NCBI RefSeq assembly: GCF_005938675.2
Contig: NZ_VCCH02000029.1
Span: forward strand, 1 to 64,000
Direction: 5' to 3'
DNA: 64,000 nucleotides
From: Mycobacterium sp. KBS0706
GTDB taxonomy: Bacteria > Pseudomonadota > Alphaproteobacteria > DSM-16000 > Inquilinaceae
Positions 27,648 through 36,750 of the stretch are shown one piece after another (position 1 is the stretch's first letter; every line of letters starts with the position of its first letter). The notes under the pieces were generated by a model that made no database searches, had not been told where the DNA came from, and worked only from the letters and a program-made list of their open reading frames with translations. The position numbers and the translations under genes are program-made.

Positions 27648-28994
27648 TCAGGCCACACGGCCGGACAGGCGGGCCAGCGCCCGCTCCCGCCCGATCCGCG
27701 GCAGAAGGCCGCGCAGCTCCGGGCCGTGGTCCAGGCCGGTCAAGGCCAGGCGCAGGGTCAGGAACAGCGGCTTGCCCTTGATGCCGGTGCTGTCGCGCAC
27801 CGCCGCCGTCCATGCGCCCCAGGTGGCGTCGTTCCAGGGTTCGGGCGGCAGCAGCCCGGCCGCGGCGGCCAGCAGGGCGTCATCGGCGGCCACCGGAGTC
27901 ACCGGCCCGGTGATCACCCGCCACCATTCGGCCGCGTCCTCGAGCCGCTGCAGGTTCGGGCGCAGCACCGCCCAGGCGGCCTCGTCGACGGCGCCGAGGC
28001 CGAGCGCCGCCAGCCGGTCGCGCACCGCCGCAAAGGGCGTCTCATGCAGGATGCGGCTGTTGAGCCGCTCCAGCTCGGCCGAGTCGAAGCGCGGGATGGT
28101 GCGGGAGAACTTGGCGAACTCGAACTCGGCGACGAGATCGTCAAGCGAGAGCCGCGGCTCGATCGGGTCGGAGGTGCCGAGCTTGGCCAGCAGGCTCGTC
28201 ACCGCCAGCGGCTCGATCCCCTGTTCGCGCAGGCTGCGCAGCGACAGGCTGCCCAGGCGCTTGGACAGGCCGTGGCCCTCGGCATCGGCGATCAGCGACA
28301 GATGGGCATAGGCCGGCGGCGCGGCGCCCAGCGCCTCGGCCAACTGGATGTGCATGGCGGTGTTGGCGACATGGTCCTCGCCGCGCACCACCAGGGTGAT
28401 GTCCATGTCGATGTCGTCGACCACCGAGCCGATGTGATAGAGCGCCCGCCCGTCCTCGCGCACCAGCACCGGGTCGGAGATGTCGCGGCCGTTGAAATGC
28501 ACCCGGCCGCGGACCTTGTCGTCCCATTCGACCGGCGCATCCGTCATCCTGAAGCGCCAATGCGGCCGGTGCCCTTCCACCTCGAGCCGGGCGCGGTCGG
28601 CGTCGGTCAGGGCCAGCGCGGCGCGGTCGTAGAGCGGCGGCAGGCCGCGGGCCAGCAGGCTCTTGCGCTTGAGCTCCAGTTCCTCCGCCGACTCGTAGCA
28701 GGGATAGAGCCGGCCGGCCGCCTTCAGCCGGTCCTGCGCCGCCTGGTAGCGGTCGGTGCGGTCGGACTGGCGGGCGAAGCCGTCCCAGCCGAGGCCGAGC
28801 CATCGCAGGTCCTGCTCGATCGCCGCAGCGAATTCGGCGCTGCCGCGCTCGGTGTCGGTGTCGTCGAGCCGCAGCAGGAAGCGCCCGCCCGTGGCGCGGG
28901 CTGCGAGCCAGCAGACCAGTGCGGTGCGGACATTGCCGACATGCAACAGGCCGGTCGGGCTGGGGGCGAAGCGGGTGATGGTCGGGGCGGTCAT
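27648..28994 (-). CDS. gltX: Glutamyl-tRNA synthetase
   Basis: A 448-residue class I synthetase attaching glutamate to tRNA-Glu (and to tRNA-Gln in organisms using the amidotransferase route). The signature [18 protein letters not shown] carries HVGN, and the KMSKS equivalent is [10 protein letters not shown]. It lacks the longer C-terminal anticodon domain of some GluRS and has features of the second alphaproteobacterial paralogue (GltX2), so a second copy may exist elsewhere. ATG 28994 gives the standard N-terminus; the longer frame includes the recA terminator. Minus strand, 74 bases downstream of recA. Confidence 0.93.
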   Translation of the reverse strand: MTAPTITRFAPSPTGLLHVGNVRTALVCWLAARATGGRFLLRLDDTDTERGSAEFAAAIEQDLRWLGLGWDGFARQSDRTDRYQAAQDRLKAAGRLYPCYESAEELELKRKSLLARGLPPLYDRAALALTDADRARLEVEGHRPHWRFRMTDAPVEWDDKVRGRVHFNGRDISDPVLVREDGRALYHIGSVVDDIDMDITLVVRGEDHVANTAMHIQLAEALGAAPPAYAHLSLIADAEGHGLSKRLGSLSLRSLREQGIEPLAVTSLLAKLGTSDPIEPRLSLDDLVAEFEFAKFSRTIPRFDSAELERLNSRILHETPFAAVRDRLAALGLGAVDEAAWAVLRPNLQRLEDAAEWWRVITGPVTPVAADDALLAAAAGLLPPEPWNDATWGAWTAAVRDSTGIKGKPLFLTLRLALTGLDHGPELRGLLPRIGRERALARLSGRVA

Positions 28995-29028
28995 GGGCGG
29001 GACATAGCACGATCCGGCCGGCAACGGA

Positions 29029-29052
29029 AAAGGCCCGGAAACCCGGGCCTTT
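29029..29052 (-). terminator. Rho-independent terminator of recA
   Basis: A 10-bp stem AAAGGCCCGG/CCGGGCCTTT with a 4-base loop, followed on the minus strand by TTTTCC, begins 17 bases after the recA stop and lies upstream of the gltX start. Confidence 0.82.
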
Positions 29053-29068
29053 CCCTTGCGGGCGGCGA

Positions 29069-30148
<1,080 letters not shown>

Positions 30149-30197
30149 CACCAGTCCCTTCCAGTTGCATGGCGCCATACGCCGCGTCAATGCAGCT

Positions 30198-30226
30198 CTT
30201 GTACACGTTTTGTTCACACCAGGCAA
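30198..30226 (-). promoter_or_regulatory. recA promoter with LexA-type SOS box
   Basis: On the minus strand TTGCCT (30221-30226) and TACAAG (30198-30203) are 17 bases apart, matching -35 and -10 elements at 4 of 6 each. Between and overlapping them lies GAAC-N7-GTAC (30201-30215), one base from the alphaproteobacterial LexA box GAAC-N7-GAAC (GTTC-N7-GTTC). The position is ideal for repression. Confidence 0.5.
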
Positions 30227-30296
30227 GAGCCCAGGCACGTGGCCCCTTCCGCGGCCGCTGCTTCGCAAGCAGGATCAATCCGCTTCGGGCTAACAA

Positions 30297-30567
30297 TAGC
30301 CCGCATTTCTCAAACCCCTTGCGCCCTGCGTCGCCTTGCGGCGAGACGGATGCGGGGGCGGGACGCGAAAAGCGTAGCGGCACTACGGTCGAGCGGCCCG
30401 CGCCCGCAGGCGGCCGCCGCAAGGCGACCCTCCGGGCCAACGTCCCAGGCCGGCAGGGTGCGTCGAGCGGCTTGCCCGATGTGCCCACATCGCGCTGCGC
30501 CGCTCTCCTGCCCTGCCGGCCTGGGACGTTGGCGCAGGGCACAAGGGGTTTGAGAAATGCGGGCTTA
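30297..30567. repeat. 270-bp three-way-junction inverted-repeat element
   Basis: Three nested inverted repeats sit end to end: an outer stem 30298-30330 with 30533-30565 (32 of 33 positions), stem A 30330-30343 with 30415-30428 (14 of 14) and stem B 30436-30458 with 30511-30533 (23 of 23). Stem A abuts the outer stem, seven bases separate A from B, and B abuts the outer stem again. The loops contain further short hairpins (GATGTG/ACATC in loop B). Either strand could fold into a compact three-way junction. The ends read agcccgcatttctcaaacccc. No coding gene covers it. It occupies most of the 437-base gap between recA and the AraC regulator. Confidence 0.8.
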
Positions 30568-30585
30568 GCCCGGGAGAACGAACCG

Positions 30586-31452
30586 ATGCCCAAGGACGCC
30601 ACGCTCGACCGCCACCTCGCCCGCATCCAGCGGGTGATCGACCACATCGCCGCCCATCTCGACGATCCGATCGACCTGGACCGGCTGGCCGAGGTGGCCT
30701 GCTTCTCGCCCTACCACTTCCACCGGGCCTACCGGTACCTGCTGGGCGAGACGGTGGCGGACACGGTGCGCCGGTTGCGCCTGCACCGCGCCGCCGGCAC
30801 CCTGCTGGAGAGCGAGACAGCGGTGGCCCGCATCGCCCGCAAGGCCGGCTATGGCAGCACCGCCGCCTTCAGCCGGGCCTTCGCCGGGCGCTACGGCCGT
30901 CCGCCGGGCGCCTATCGCGACACGCGTCGATCGTTCCCCGTCGACTCACCCGAAGGAAAGACAGCCATGCCCGACGTGACCTATCGCACGCTGGCGCCGA
31001 TCCGAGTCGCCGCCGTCCGCCATATCGGCCCCTATATGGAGGTCGGCCGCAGCTTCGACATCCTGATGTCCTGGGCCCGCGCCCGCCAGCTGCTGCGCCC
31101 CGGCGTCCGCAGCCTGGGCCTCTATTACGACGATCCGGCCGCGGTGCCGCCCGCCGAGCTCCGGTCCGACGCCTGCCTGGAGGTGCCGGAGGGCGTCGCC
31201 GGCGAGGGCGAGGTCGTCCTCCGCACCGTCGCCGGCGGGCCGCATGCCGTGCTGCGCCACACCGGCCCCTATGCCGAGCTGGAGCGGTCCTATGCCTGGC
31301 TGTACCGGACCTGGCTGCCGACCAGCGGCGCCGAGCCGGCGGAAGCGCCGATCTTCGAGGAGTACATCAACGACCCGCGCAGCACGCCCGCCGCGGATCT
31401 GATCACCGACATCCACCTGCCGATCCGGGCGGTTCCGGAGGGACGCGGCTGA
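30586..31452 (+). CDS. AraC-family regulator with GyrI-like effector domain
   Basis: A 288-residue regulator. The N-terminal AraC DNA-binding domain (about 8-108) has both helix-turn-helix units: [20 protein letters not shown] and [21 protein letters not shown] GyrI-like/SOUL-fold small-molecule binding domain follows (about 128-288: [37 protein letters not shown]). The arrangement is that of SbmC/Rob-type sensors of antibiotics or other lipophilic compounds. ATG 30586 follows GGGAGAACG, directly after the inverted-repeat element, which lies in its leader or promoter region. Confidence 0.92.
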   Translation: MPKDATLDRHLARIQRVIDHIAAHLDDPIDLDRLAEVACFSPYHFHRAYRYLLGETVADTVRRLRLHRAAGTLLESETAVARIARKAGYGSTAAFSRAFAGRYGRPPGAYRDTRRSFPVDSPEGKTAMPDVTYRTLAPIRVAAVRHIGPYMEVGRSFDILMSWARARQLLRPGVRSLGLYYDDPAAVPPAELRSDACLEVPEGVAGEGEVVLRTVAGGPHAVLRHTGPYAELERSYAWLYRTWLPTSGAEPAEAPIFEEYINDPRSTPAADLITDIHLPIRAVPEGRG

Positions 31453-31461
31453 CGAACGCCG

Positions 31462-31490
31462 AAGGCCGGATCGGGGGATGATCCGGCCTT
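31462..31490. terminator. Hairpin terminator between the AraC regulator and the lipoprotein gene
   Basis: An 11-bp perfect stem AAGGCCGGATC/GATCCGGCCTT with a 7-base loop lies 9 bases after the AraC stop and 21 bases after the convergent lipoprotein stop. The A and T residues at its base suit termination in either direction. Confidence 0.72.
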
Positions 31491-31511
31491 CCACGCTGGT
31501 CCGATCAGACT

Positions 31512-32231
31512 TCAGAACGGATAGTAGTCGCCGGTCGGCAGCCGGTCCACCGCCAGCGGCAGCGTGGCGTTGGGCTTGCAGGTCACCGCCCGCCGCCAGC
31601 TCGGCGCCGCCGCAACGGCGTAGGACCCTGCAGCCATCGGGCCCGGAGCTTCGGCCGAGACCGGGTTCGGGCCGGTCGGCACGTTGATCGTCTCAAACGA
31701 CGGCACGCGCTGCGGCTGCGGTCCGGCGGCCACCGGGACCGCGGCGAACGGGATGTAGGTGTCGTCCGACTGATCCTCGATCGACGCCCCCTTCGCACGG
31801 CGCGCGGCCCGGCGATCGCGCGCCGAGGATACCGGGGCCATCGCCACGATCGGGCCCGGCAGCCGCGCCGCCGCTGCGGGCGGAACGGTGTAAGGCTGCC
31901 CCGGCGCGGCCGAGGTGGTTGGCATCATCGCGACCGGAACCGCGGGAGCCAGCGCGACCGGCTGCCCCGGCGCTGCTGCTTCGGCCGGATAGCAGTTCGG
32001 CACCGGCAGGCACTGGAAGGTCGCCCCCTTGCGGCCGTCGACCACATCCTCGACCTTGAACACGGCCAGGCGGTTGATCTGGGCGCATTGCGAGTTGGCG
32101 TAGATGGCGGCCTGATCCGCACTGTTGATGAAACCCGCGTAGTCGACGCGGGTCTCCTTCGGCGTCACCGGATCGATCCCGCAGCCCGAGATGGCGAGAA
32201 CGGCGGCGAAAAGCGCAGCGCCACGAAGCAT
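31512..32231 (-). CDS. Putative lipoprotein, unknown
   Basis: A 239-residue protein with a lipoprotein signal peptide: hydrophobic core ALFAAVLA and lipobox ISGC (Cys17). The mature part has a short conserved-looking region (VDYAGFINSADQAAIYANSQ, KGATFQCLPVPNCYP) with paired cysteines, followed by a long Ala/Pro-rich, probably disordered middle and a C-terminal Cys-containing segment (RRAVTCKPNATLPLAVDRLP). It is presumably anchored to the inner or outer membrane facing the periplasm. No family recognised and no operon partner. Confidence 0.7.
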   Translation of the reverse strand: MLRGAALFAAVLAISGCGIDPVTPKETRVDYAGFINSADQAAIYANSQCAQINRLAVFKVEDVVDGRKGATFQCLPVPNCYPAEAAAPGQPVALAPAVPVAMMPTTSAAPGQPYTVPPAAAARLPGPIVAMAPVSSARDRRAARRAKGASIEDQSDDTYIPFAAVPVAAGPQPQRVPSFETINVPTGPNPVSAEAPGPMAAGSYAVAAAPSWRRAVTCKPNATLPLAVDRLPTGDYYPF

Positions 32232-32373
32232 CGAATACCCTCGATCTGAAAGCCCCTCGGCGTCACCCTAGCACGGACACGCAGCGAGGCGGAGATGCGA
32301 ACAACGCCTTCCATCGAAGATGGGACCGGGCGGCTGACGAGAACACGCCTTTCGGCCGAGACCATAGACCAGA

Positions 32374-32393
32374 ACGGCGCCTCTCGGCGCCGT
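32374..32393 (-). terminator. Hairpin terminator downstream of dksA
   Basis: ACGGCGCC/GGCGCCGT, an 8-bp perfect stem with a TCTC loop, starts 6 bases past the dksA stop. The T-run after it is weak (ttctgg). Confidence 0.5.
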
Positions 32394-32399
32394 ATTCGG

Positions 32400-32819
32400 T
32401 CAATCGTCGCGGTGGGTGCGTTCCAGCCGCTCGTGGCGCTCCTGCGCCTCGAGGCTGAGGGTCACGGTCGGCCGTGCCTCCAGCCGCTTGACGCCGATCG
32501 GCTCGCCCGTCTCCTCGCAGAAGCCGTAGGAGCCGTCCTCGATCCGCCGCATTGCGGAGTCGATCTTGGACAGGAGCTTGCGCTCGCGGTCGCGGATCCT
32601 GAGCTCGAGCGAACGATCGGTCTCCGCGGAGGCCCGATCGGTCAGATCCGGCTCCTGGATACCGCCATCCTGCAGGCTGCTCAGGGTCGCGTTGGATTCG
32701 GCGAGAAGGTCGGCCCGCCACTTCAGAAGCTTGCGCCGGAAATACTCCAGCATCATCGGATTCATGAAGTCTTCATCATCCGACGGCCGATAATCCGGGG
32801 GCAGAAGCATCGCTGTCAT
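32400..32819 (-). CDS. dksA: RNA polymerase-binding transcription factor DksA
   Basis: A 139-residue DksA, which enters the polymerase secondary channel and, with ppGpp, reprograms transcription. The coiled-coil region carries the tip acidic residues in LQDGGIQEPDLTDRAS, and the C-terminal zinc-finger region YGFCEETGEPIGVKRLEARP retains only one of four cysteines, as is common in alphaproteobacterial DksA. N-terminal PPDYRPSDDEDFMNP is typical. ATG 32819 is favoured on family length; GTG at 32831 is also in frame, and neither has a strong ribosome-binding site. Confidence 0.92.
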   Translation of the reverse strand: MTAMLLPPDYRPSDDEDFMNPMMLEYFRRKLLKWRADLLAESNATLSSLQDGGIQEPDLTDRASAETDRSLELRIRDRERKLLSKIDSAMRRIEDGSYGFCEETGEPIGVKRLEARPTVTLSLEAQERHERLERTHRDD

Positions 32820-33249
32820 CGCAACAACCACTCACTGTCTGACGTGCCGGCCTTCGTCCGAGCCTGGGCGGCGCGGAGTATAGGGAGAGGCTGGACCGGA
32901 AACAATCGAAACGATGCGCAGGCCGTAATTTGCAACCTGCTGATTTTGTTGGACTTTTAACGACTGCACAAGAACCGTCGCCCCCGGACGCCGCTTCGCT
33001 TCGCAGCATCGGGGTGCCGCAGCGGCCCACCGGATACGGACCGGTCGGCACATTGCGGCATGCGGCGCCCTGATAGCGCCGAACGGGGCGGGAACGCAAG
33101 GGGATCAGAGTGTGGCGGAGATCCGACCGGCCATGCGCATGGCGAAAGGACTGCGCCCAAGCGCCTCCCATTGATCCCTCCATCAGTGCAATTCAGCCCC
33201 AATCCCACCGTCTTCTGTGCCGAATGACACCCTCAGGCGGGGAGAGGCA
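32820..33249. other. 430-base intergenic region between dksA and the DUF4424 pair
   Basis: Presumably holds the divergent promoters of dksA and of the 33250 gene. A mildly A+T-rich patch at 32925-32965 (aatttgcaacctgctgatttt) is the most promoter-like part. No RNA gene, repeat or coding frame with support was seen. Confidence 0.5.
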
Positions 33250-33762
33250 ATGAAGCTGGAACCGGACGGTCGCAGGCGGCCTACGACGCGTTGCCCAGCG
33301 GGTCGGCGCCGCAGGATGCTGCTGCCGATCCTGCCGGCCGGCGCTGCGGCCGGCTGGGTCCCGAAGACGGAGCCGCCCCCGCCGTCGGGCATGGCCCAGG
33401 AGGACCGGATGGCCGAGATGCTTCAGGCTCCCATCCCTCCGGGATGGATCCTGGCCAATCGCGGTGCGACGCCGGAAATGATCCTGTCCGAATACGTTCC
33501 TGCCGGCCAGACCATGGACCGTTGGACCGGCATGATCGCGGTGATGACCATCGATCGCCGGGCGGTGTCCTCGCTGGCGGTGCTGGCGCAGAGACTGGAT
33601 CGGAGGTTCCGGTCCGGAGCGGGGTGCGCCGTGGCACCGATGGTGGAGCCAGCGACGGTCCGGTCCGACGGCCCCGCCCCTGCTCCCACAGGAATGTGCC
33701 CTGGAAAAGCCAGATCCGGCGCGCGACAGTACGGCGAAACTCGACTCCGGAGCCGATCGTGA
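33250..33762 (+). CDS. Hypothetical protein coupled to the DUF4424 gene
   Basis: A 170-residue protein of uncertain family. A basic N-terminus leads to a short hydrophobic segment (MLLPILPAGAAAGWVP) and then IPPGWILANRGATPEMILSE and YVPAGQTMDRWTGMIAVMTI, which resembles the core of small alphaproteobacterial proteins with a V-P-x-G-Q-x4-W-x-x-M pattern. The last 50 residues look degenerate. GGGGAGAGG precedes the ATG, and its TGA overlaps the GTG of the next gene (GTGA), supporting real translation. Reality as a functional gene is moderately likely. Confidence 0.5.
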   Translation: MKLEPDGRRRPTTRCPAGRRRRMLLPILPAGAAAGWVPKTEPPPPSGMAQEDRMAEMLQAPIPPGWILANRGATPEMILSEYVPAGQTMDRWTGMIAVMTIDRRAVSSLAVLAQRLDRRFRSGAGCAVAPMVEPATVRSDGPAPAPTGMCPGKARSGARQYGETRLRSRS

Positions 33763-34772
33763 CCACCGCCTTCACCGCCCTTTCGATCGGCCTGGCCGCC
33801 CTTCTCGTACCGCTCGCGGCGACGCAGGCCAATGACACGACCGCGCAGCTCGCCGCCGGTGGCCTGGTGCTGACCAAGACGGCGGACATCGAGATGCGGT
33901 CCGAGGACCTGTATGTCTCGGCGAACGAGATCCGGGTCACCTACCGATTCTTCAACCGCGCGGCACAGGACCGGACGGTGACCGTCGCCTTCCCGATGCC
34001 GGACGTCACGCTCGACTTCATCGACGGGATGACCGCCGTGCCGCATCCCGGCAACGAGAACTTCCTCGATTTCTCGACCAAGGCCGACGGCAAGCCGGTG
34101 GCGACCGAGGTCGAGAACAAGGCCTTCGGCAACGGCGTCGACCAGACGGCGCTGCTGCGCAAGCTGGGCGTGCCGCTATATCCCGATGCCGATTACGACG
34201 ACCTGACCACGCTGCCGAAGGGGCAGCGAGAGGAGCTGATCGGGCTCGGCCTCGCCGCCGTCAACGAGTACGATTCCGGCAAAGGGTGGGAGCAGCATGT
34301 CGTCCCGATGTGGACGCTGAAGACCACCTACCACTTCCAGCAGACCTTCCCGGCCGGGCGCGAGGTGGTGATCGAGCACCGCTACACGCCCGGGACCGGA
34401 TCGAGCGTCGGCTCGGTGATCGGATCGCCCTATGCCCCCGGCACGCCGGAATACGCGGACGACCTGCGGACCTACTGCATCGACCGGAGCTTCCTTGCAG
34501 CGGTCGACCGGGCGAAGGCCAAGGCCGGCCAGGACGGCATGCCGTTCAGCGAGCAGCGGGTCTCCTACATCCTGACGACCGGAGCCAACTGGGCGGCGCC
34601 AATCAAGGACTTCCGGCTGGTGGTCGACAAGGGCGACGCCCGGAACCTGGTCAGCTTCTGCGCCGAGGGGGTGAAGAAGATCTCGCCGACCCAATTCGAG
34701 GTGCGGAAAACCGACTTTACCCCCAGCGCGGAGCTCGCCGTGCTGATCCTGCGGCCGATCCCGCCCCAATAG
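33759..34772 (+). CDS. DUF4424 family exported protein
   Basis: A 337-residue protein with a signal peptide (FTALSIGLAALLVPLAATQA, cleavage before NDTTAQ). The mature N-terminus LAAGGLVLTKTADIEMRSED and VTYRFFNRAAQDRTVTVAFP are DUF4424 hallmarks. Members are periplasmic proteins of unknown role, built as beta-rich domains. GTG at 33759 has GGAG upstream and gives a clean signal peptide; the frame is open further left only as a shadow. Translationally coupled to the preceding gene. Confidence 0.85.
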   Translation: MTTAFTALSIGLAALLVPLAATQANDTTAQLAAGGLVLTKTADIEMRSEDLYVSANEIRVTYRFFNRAAQDRTVTVAFPMPDVTLDFIDGMTAVPHPGNENFLDFSTKADGKPVATEVENKAFGNGVDQTALLRKLGVPLYPDADYDDLTTLPKGQREELIGLGLAAVNEYDSGKGWEQHVVPMWTLKTTYHFQQTFPAGREVVIEHRYTPGTGSSVGSVIGSPYAPGTPEYADDLRTYCIDRSFLAAVDRAKAKAGQDGMPFSEQRVSYILTTGANWAAPIKDFRLVVDKGDARNLVSFCAEGVKKISPTQFEVRKTDFTPSAELAVLILRPIPPQ

Positions 34773-34779
34773 AGGTCGC

Positions 34780-35205
34780 CTACAGCCGCCAGAGCGCGTC
34801 GCGCCGTTCCAGCATCTTCCGCCGCTGCTCGGCCGACAGCTTGGGCATGATCTCCAGAATCGTGCCCTGCACCACGCCGCGCAGTTCCTTGAATTCGTCG
34901 CTCATCGCCGCCAGCGCCGCCGCCACCTTGTCGGGATCATAGGGCTCGGCCGACAACGCTTCGTTCACCGCCGCGCGCTGCTGGCGAAGCTCGTCCCCGA
35001 TCGCCTTGCTCTGGGCCCGGCGCTGCTCGAGCAGTTGCGCCAACGTGGTGCGGTCGGGCTCCGGCAGGGTCGCGACGGCCTCGGACAGTGCCGACGGGCC
35101 GGATCGCGAATCCGAGCGCCACAGCCAGGTGCCGAGCACGCCGAGCAGCAGGAGGTTGAGCGCCAGCGAGGCGACGAGGGCCCAGCGCCAGGAGCGTGCA
35201 GTCAC
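34780..35205 (-). CDS. CnrX/CpxP-like periplasmic metal-sensor protein
   Basis: A 141-residue protein anchored by one N-terminal span (WALVASLALNLLLLGVLGTWL) with a helical periplasmic part: LPEPDRTTLAQLLEQRRAQS, a KAIGDELRQQR helix and LSAEQRRKMLERRDALWRL, the pattern of the Metal_resist/Spy/CpxP group. In CnrYXH-type circuits the equivalent protein passes a metal or envelope signal to the anti-sigma factor. It overlaps the anti-sigma stop by 4 bases and is the last gene of the ECF operon. No Met/His-rich metal site is obvious. Confidence 0.8.
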   Translation of the reverse strand: MTARSWRWALVASLALNLLLLGVLGTWLWRSDSRSGPSALSEAVATLPEPDRTTLAQLLEQRRAQSKAIGDELRQQRAAVNEALSAEPYDPDKVAAALAAMSDEFKELRGVVQGTILEIMPKLSAEQRRKMLERRDALWRL

Positions 35206-35612
35206 GGCGTTCCTCCGAAGGGCGACGCGTCGTCGGTCAGGGCGTAGCCGAGGGTCGACCAGTCGTCGTCATTGGCCTGCACCGTCGGCACCATGGCGCC
35301 GAGATAGATCCCAACCACCAGAGCCGCGGCGAAGGCGACCGCCGGCCGCCAGGACAGGATCTCCGAAATCCAGCGGCGCGGCCGTGGAGCCGTGTCGAGG
35401 ATGCGGCCGAGCATCGCCGCCGAAGGCGGAGCCACCCGCAGATCGTTGAGAATGGTCGCCACCGCCCGGGCATCGGCCATGGCGGATCGCGCCTCGGCCG
35501 AGGTTGCCAGCAGCGCCTCCGCACCGTCCTGATCGGAGGCGGGCCATCGGTCGATCACCGGACCGTGCCGGTCAAGCAGATCGAGGAACCGATCGAGCGT
35601 CATCTCGGCCAT
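35202..35612 (-). CDS. Putative anti-sigma factor (membrane)
   Basis: A 136-residue single-span protein: a cytoplasmic N-terminal part (MTLDRFLDLLDRHGPVIDRW, about 1-85), a span (AVAFAAALVVGIYLGAMV) and a short periplasmic tail. Its start lies one base from the sigma-factor stop, and it overlaps the CnrX-like gene, which is the usual sigma/anti-sigma arrangement. No zinc HxxxCxxC motif is present, so it would not be a ZAS-type anti-sigma factor. The role is inferred from context. Confidence 0.75.
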   Translation of the reverse strand: MAEMTLDRFLDLLDRHGPVIDRWPASDQDGAEALLATSAEARSAMADARAVATILNDLRVAPPSAAMLGRILDTAPRPRRWISEILSWRPAVAFAAALVVGIYLGAMVPTVQANDDDWSTLGYALTDDASPFGGTP

Positions 35613-35613
35613 G

Positions 35614-36174
35614 TCACACCTCTCCCATCAGATCGGCCCGTTCCGCCGCCAGGGCCTGGCGGAGGGCGCGCCGGCCGCGCGCCAGGAGCGATTCCACCGC
35701 CTCGACCCCGACCCCGAGGGCCTCGCCGATCTCGCGATTGCCCTGGCCCTCGTAATGGCTGAGCAGGATCGCCGCGCGTTGCCGCTCTGGCAGCTGGGCC
35801 AGAGCCTCGGCGACCCGGCGCGAGACCCGGGCGCGCTGCAGCCCGGTCTCGGCGCCGGCAGCGGGGTCCGGCGGCTCGGGCACCGCGTCGAGTGCGACCG
35901 AAGGCTGCCGCCGCAGCCGGTCGATCGACCGGTTGTAGGTGACGCGGGTGAGCCAGGTAGAAACCGTGGCGCTGCCGTCCGGCCGCCAGCGCCCGGCCTC
36001 CTTCCACAGCGCCAGGAACGCGTCCTGGGCCACGTCCTCGGCATCGGCGCGGCTGCCCAGCATGCGCTGGGCGAAGGCCAGCAGGCGTCCGAGATGCCGG
36101 TCGACCAGGCGGCGGCAGGCGGCGGCGTCTCCCGCCGCCACAGCCGCCACCAAGGCATCGTCGCTCTCGGCCAC
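35614..36174 (-). CDS. ECF RNA polymerase sigma factor
   Basis: A 186-residue sigma-70 family group IV factor. Region 2 spans about 20-90 (RMLGSRADAEDVAQDAFLAL, RVTYNRSIDRLRR) and region 4 about 120-175 (LAQLPERQRAAILLSHYEGQ, AVESLLARGRRALRQAL). The start is GTG at 36172-36174, immediately after the EF-hand stop. It is probably held inactive by the downstream anti-sigma protein. Confidence 0.92.
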   Translation of the reverse strand: MAESDDALVAAVAAGDAAACRRLVDRHLGRLLAFAQRMLGSRADAEDVAQDAFLALWKEAGRWRPDGSATVSTWLTRVTYNRSIDRLRRQPSVALDAVPEPPDPAAGAETGLQRARVSRRVAEALAQLPERQRAAILLSHYEGQGNREIGEALGVGVEAVESLLARGRRALRQALAAERADLMGEV

Positions 36175-36177
36175 GCT

Positions 36178-36594
36178 TCAGTTGCTGTGGTTCTTGAGGT
36201 CATCGATCGAAAGAACACCCGTCTTGCCGGTGTCGCGGCGGTCGAAGCGGGCCAGAGCCGGCGCCTCGAACTCGGCCGCAGTCACCTTCCCATCCTTATC
36301 GGCATCGAGCTTGTCGAAGCGCTGTTCCAGGCGGGGACGGATTTTCGCGATCATGGCGTCGACATACTGCTCCTTGGTCAGCGCCCCGTCACCCGCCGTG
36401 TCGAGCGCCTTGAACCGCGCCTCGGCCCAGGCCAGGACTTCCGTCCGCTCGATCTTGCCGTCCTTGTTGGTGTCGAGCTGGCGGAAGAAGCCGCCGCGCC
36501 AACCGCCGCCCGGCGCACCATCCTGCGCGACCGCCATGGCCGTGCCGGCGACGAGGGCGAGCAAAACCGAACCGACAATCCACTTCGTCTTCAT
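36178..36594 (-). CDS. Exported EF-hand protein
   Basis: A 138-residue periplasmic protein with a signal peptide (MKTKWIVGSVLLALVAGTAM, cleavage near AVAQ/DG). Three canonical EF-hand loops are visible: DTNKDGKIERTE, DTAGDGALTKEQ and DADKDGKVTAAE; a fourth (DRRDTGKTGVLSIDD) is irregular. It should bind calcium. As first gene of an operon with ECF sigma, anti-sigma and a CnrX-like protein it may be part of the signal input. ATG 36594 starts the signal peptide; the longer frame to 36621 is less likely. Confidence 0.88.
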   Translation of the reverse strand: MKTKWIVGSVLLALVAGTAMAVAQDGAPGGGWRGGFFRQLDTNKDGKIERTEVLAWAEARFKALDTAGDGALTKEQYVDAMIAKIRPRLEQRFDKLDADKDGKVTAAEFEAPALARFDRRDTGKTGVLSIDDLKNHSN

Positions 36595-36750
36595 GATGCT
36601 CTCGACATTGCGCACCGCCATCGGTGCCTTGTGTTCCCTTCACGACGCAGCCCGCCGCTTCCGTCGCAACCCAGACTCGCAGGCGCTTGCGCGACCCCGG
36701 AACTTGGCCCACCTCTTGGGGTAGATGCCGTTCCGCAACCGGGCGATGCC

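Noticed and set aside
30169..30585. N-terminal extension of the AraC regulator through the inverted-repeat element
   Set aside because: The frame is open, but its translation is not AraC-like and the regulator has a normal ATG with a ribosome-binding site at 30586.
32400..32819. DksA as unusual for having one cysteine in its zinc-finger region
   Set aside because: This loss is common among alphaproteobacterial DksA proteins and so is not noteworthy.
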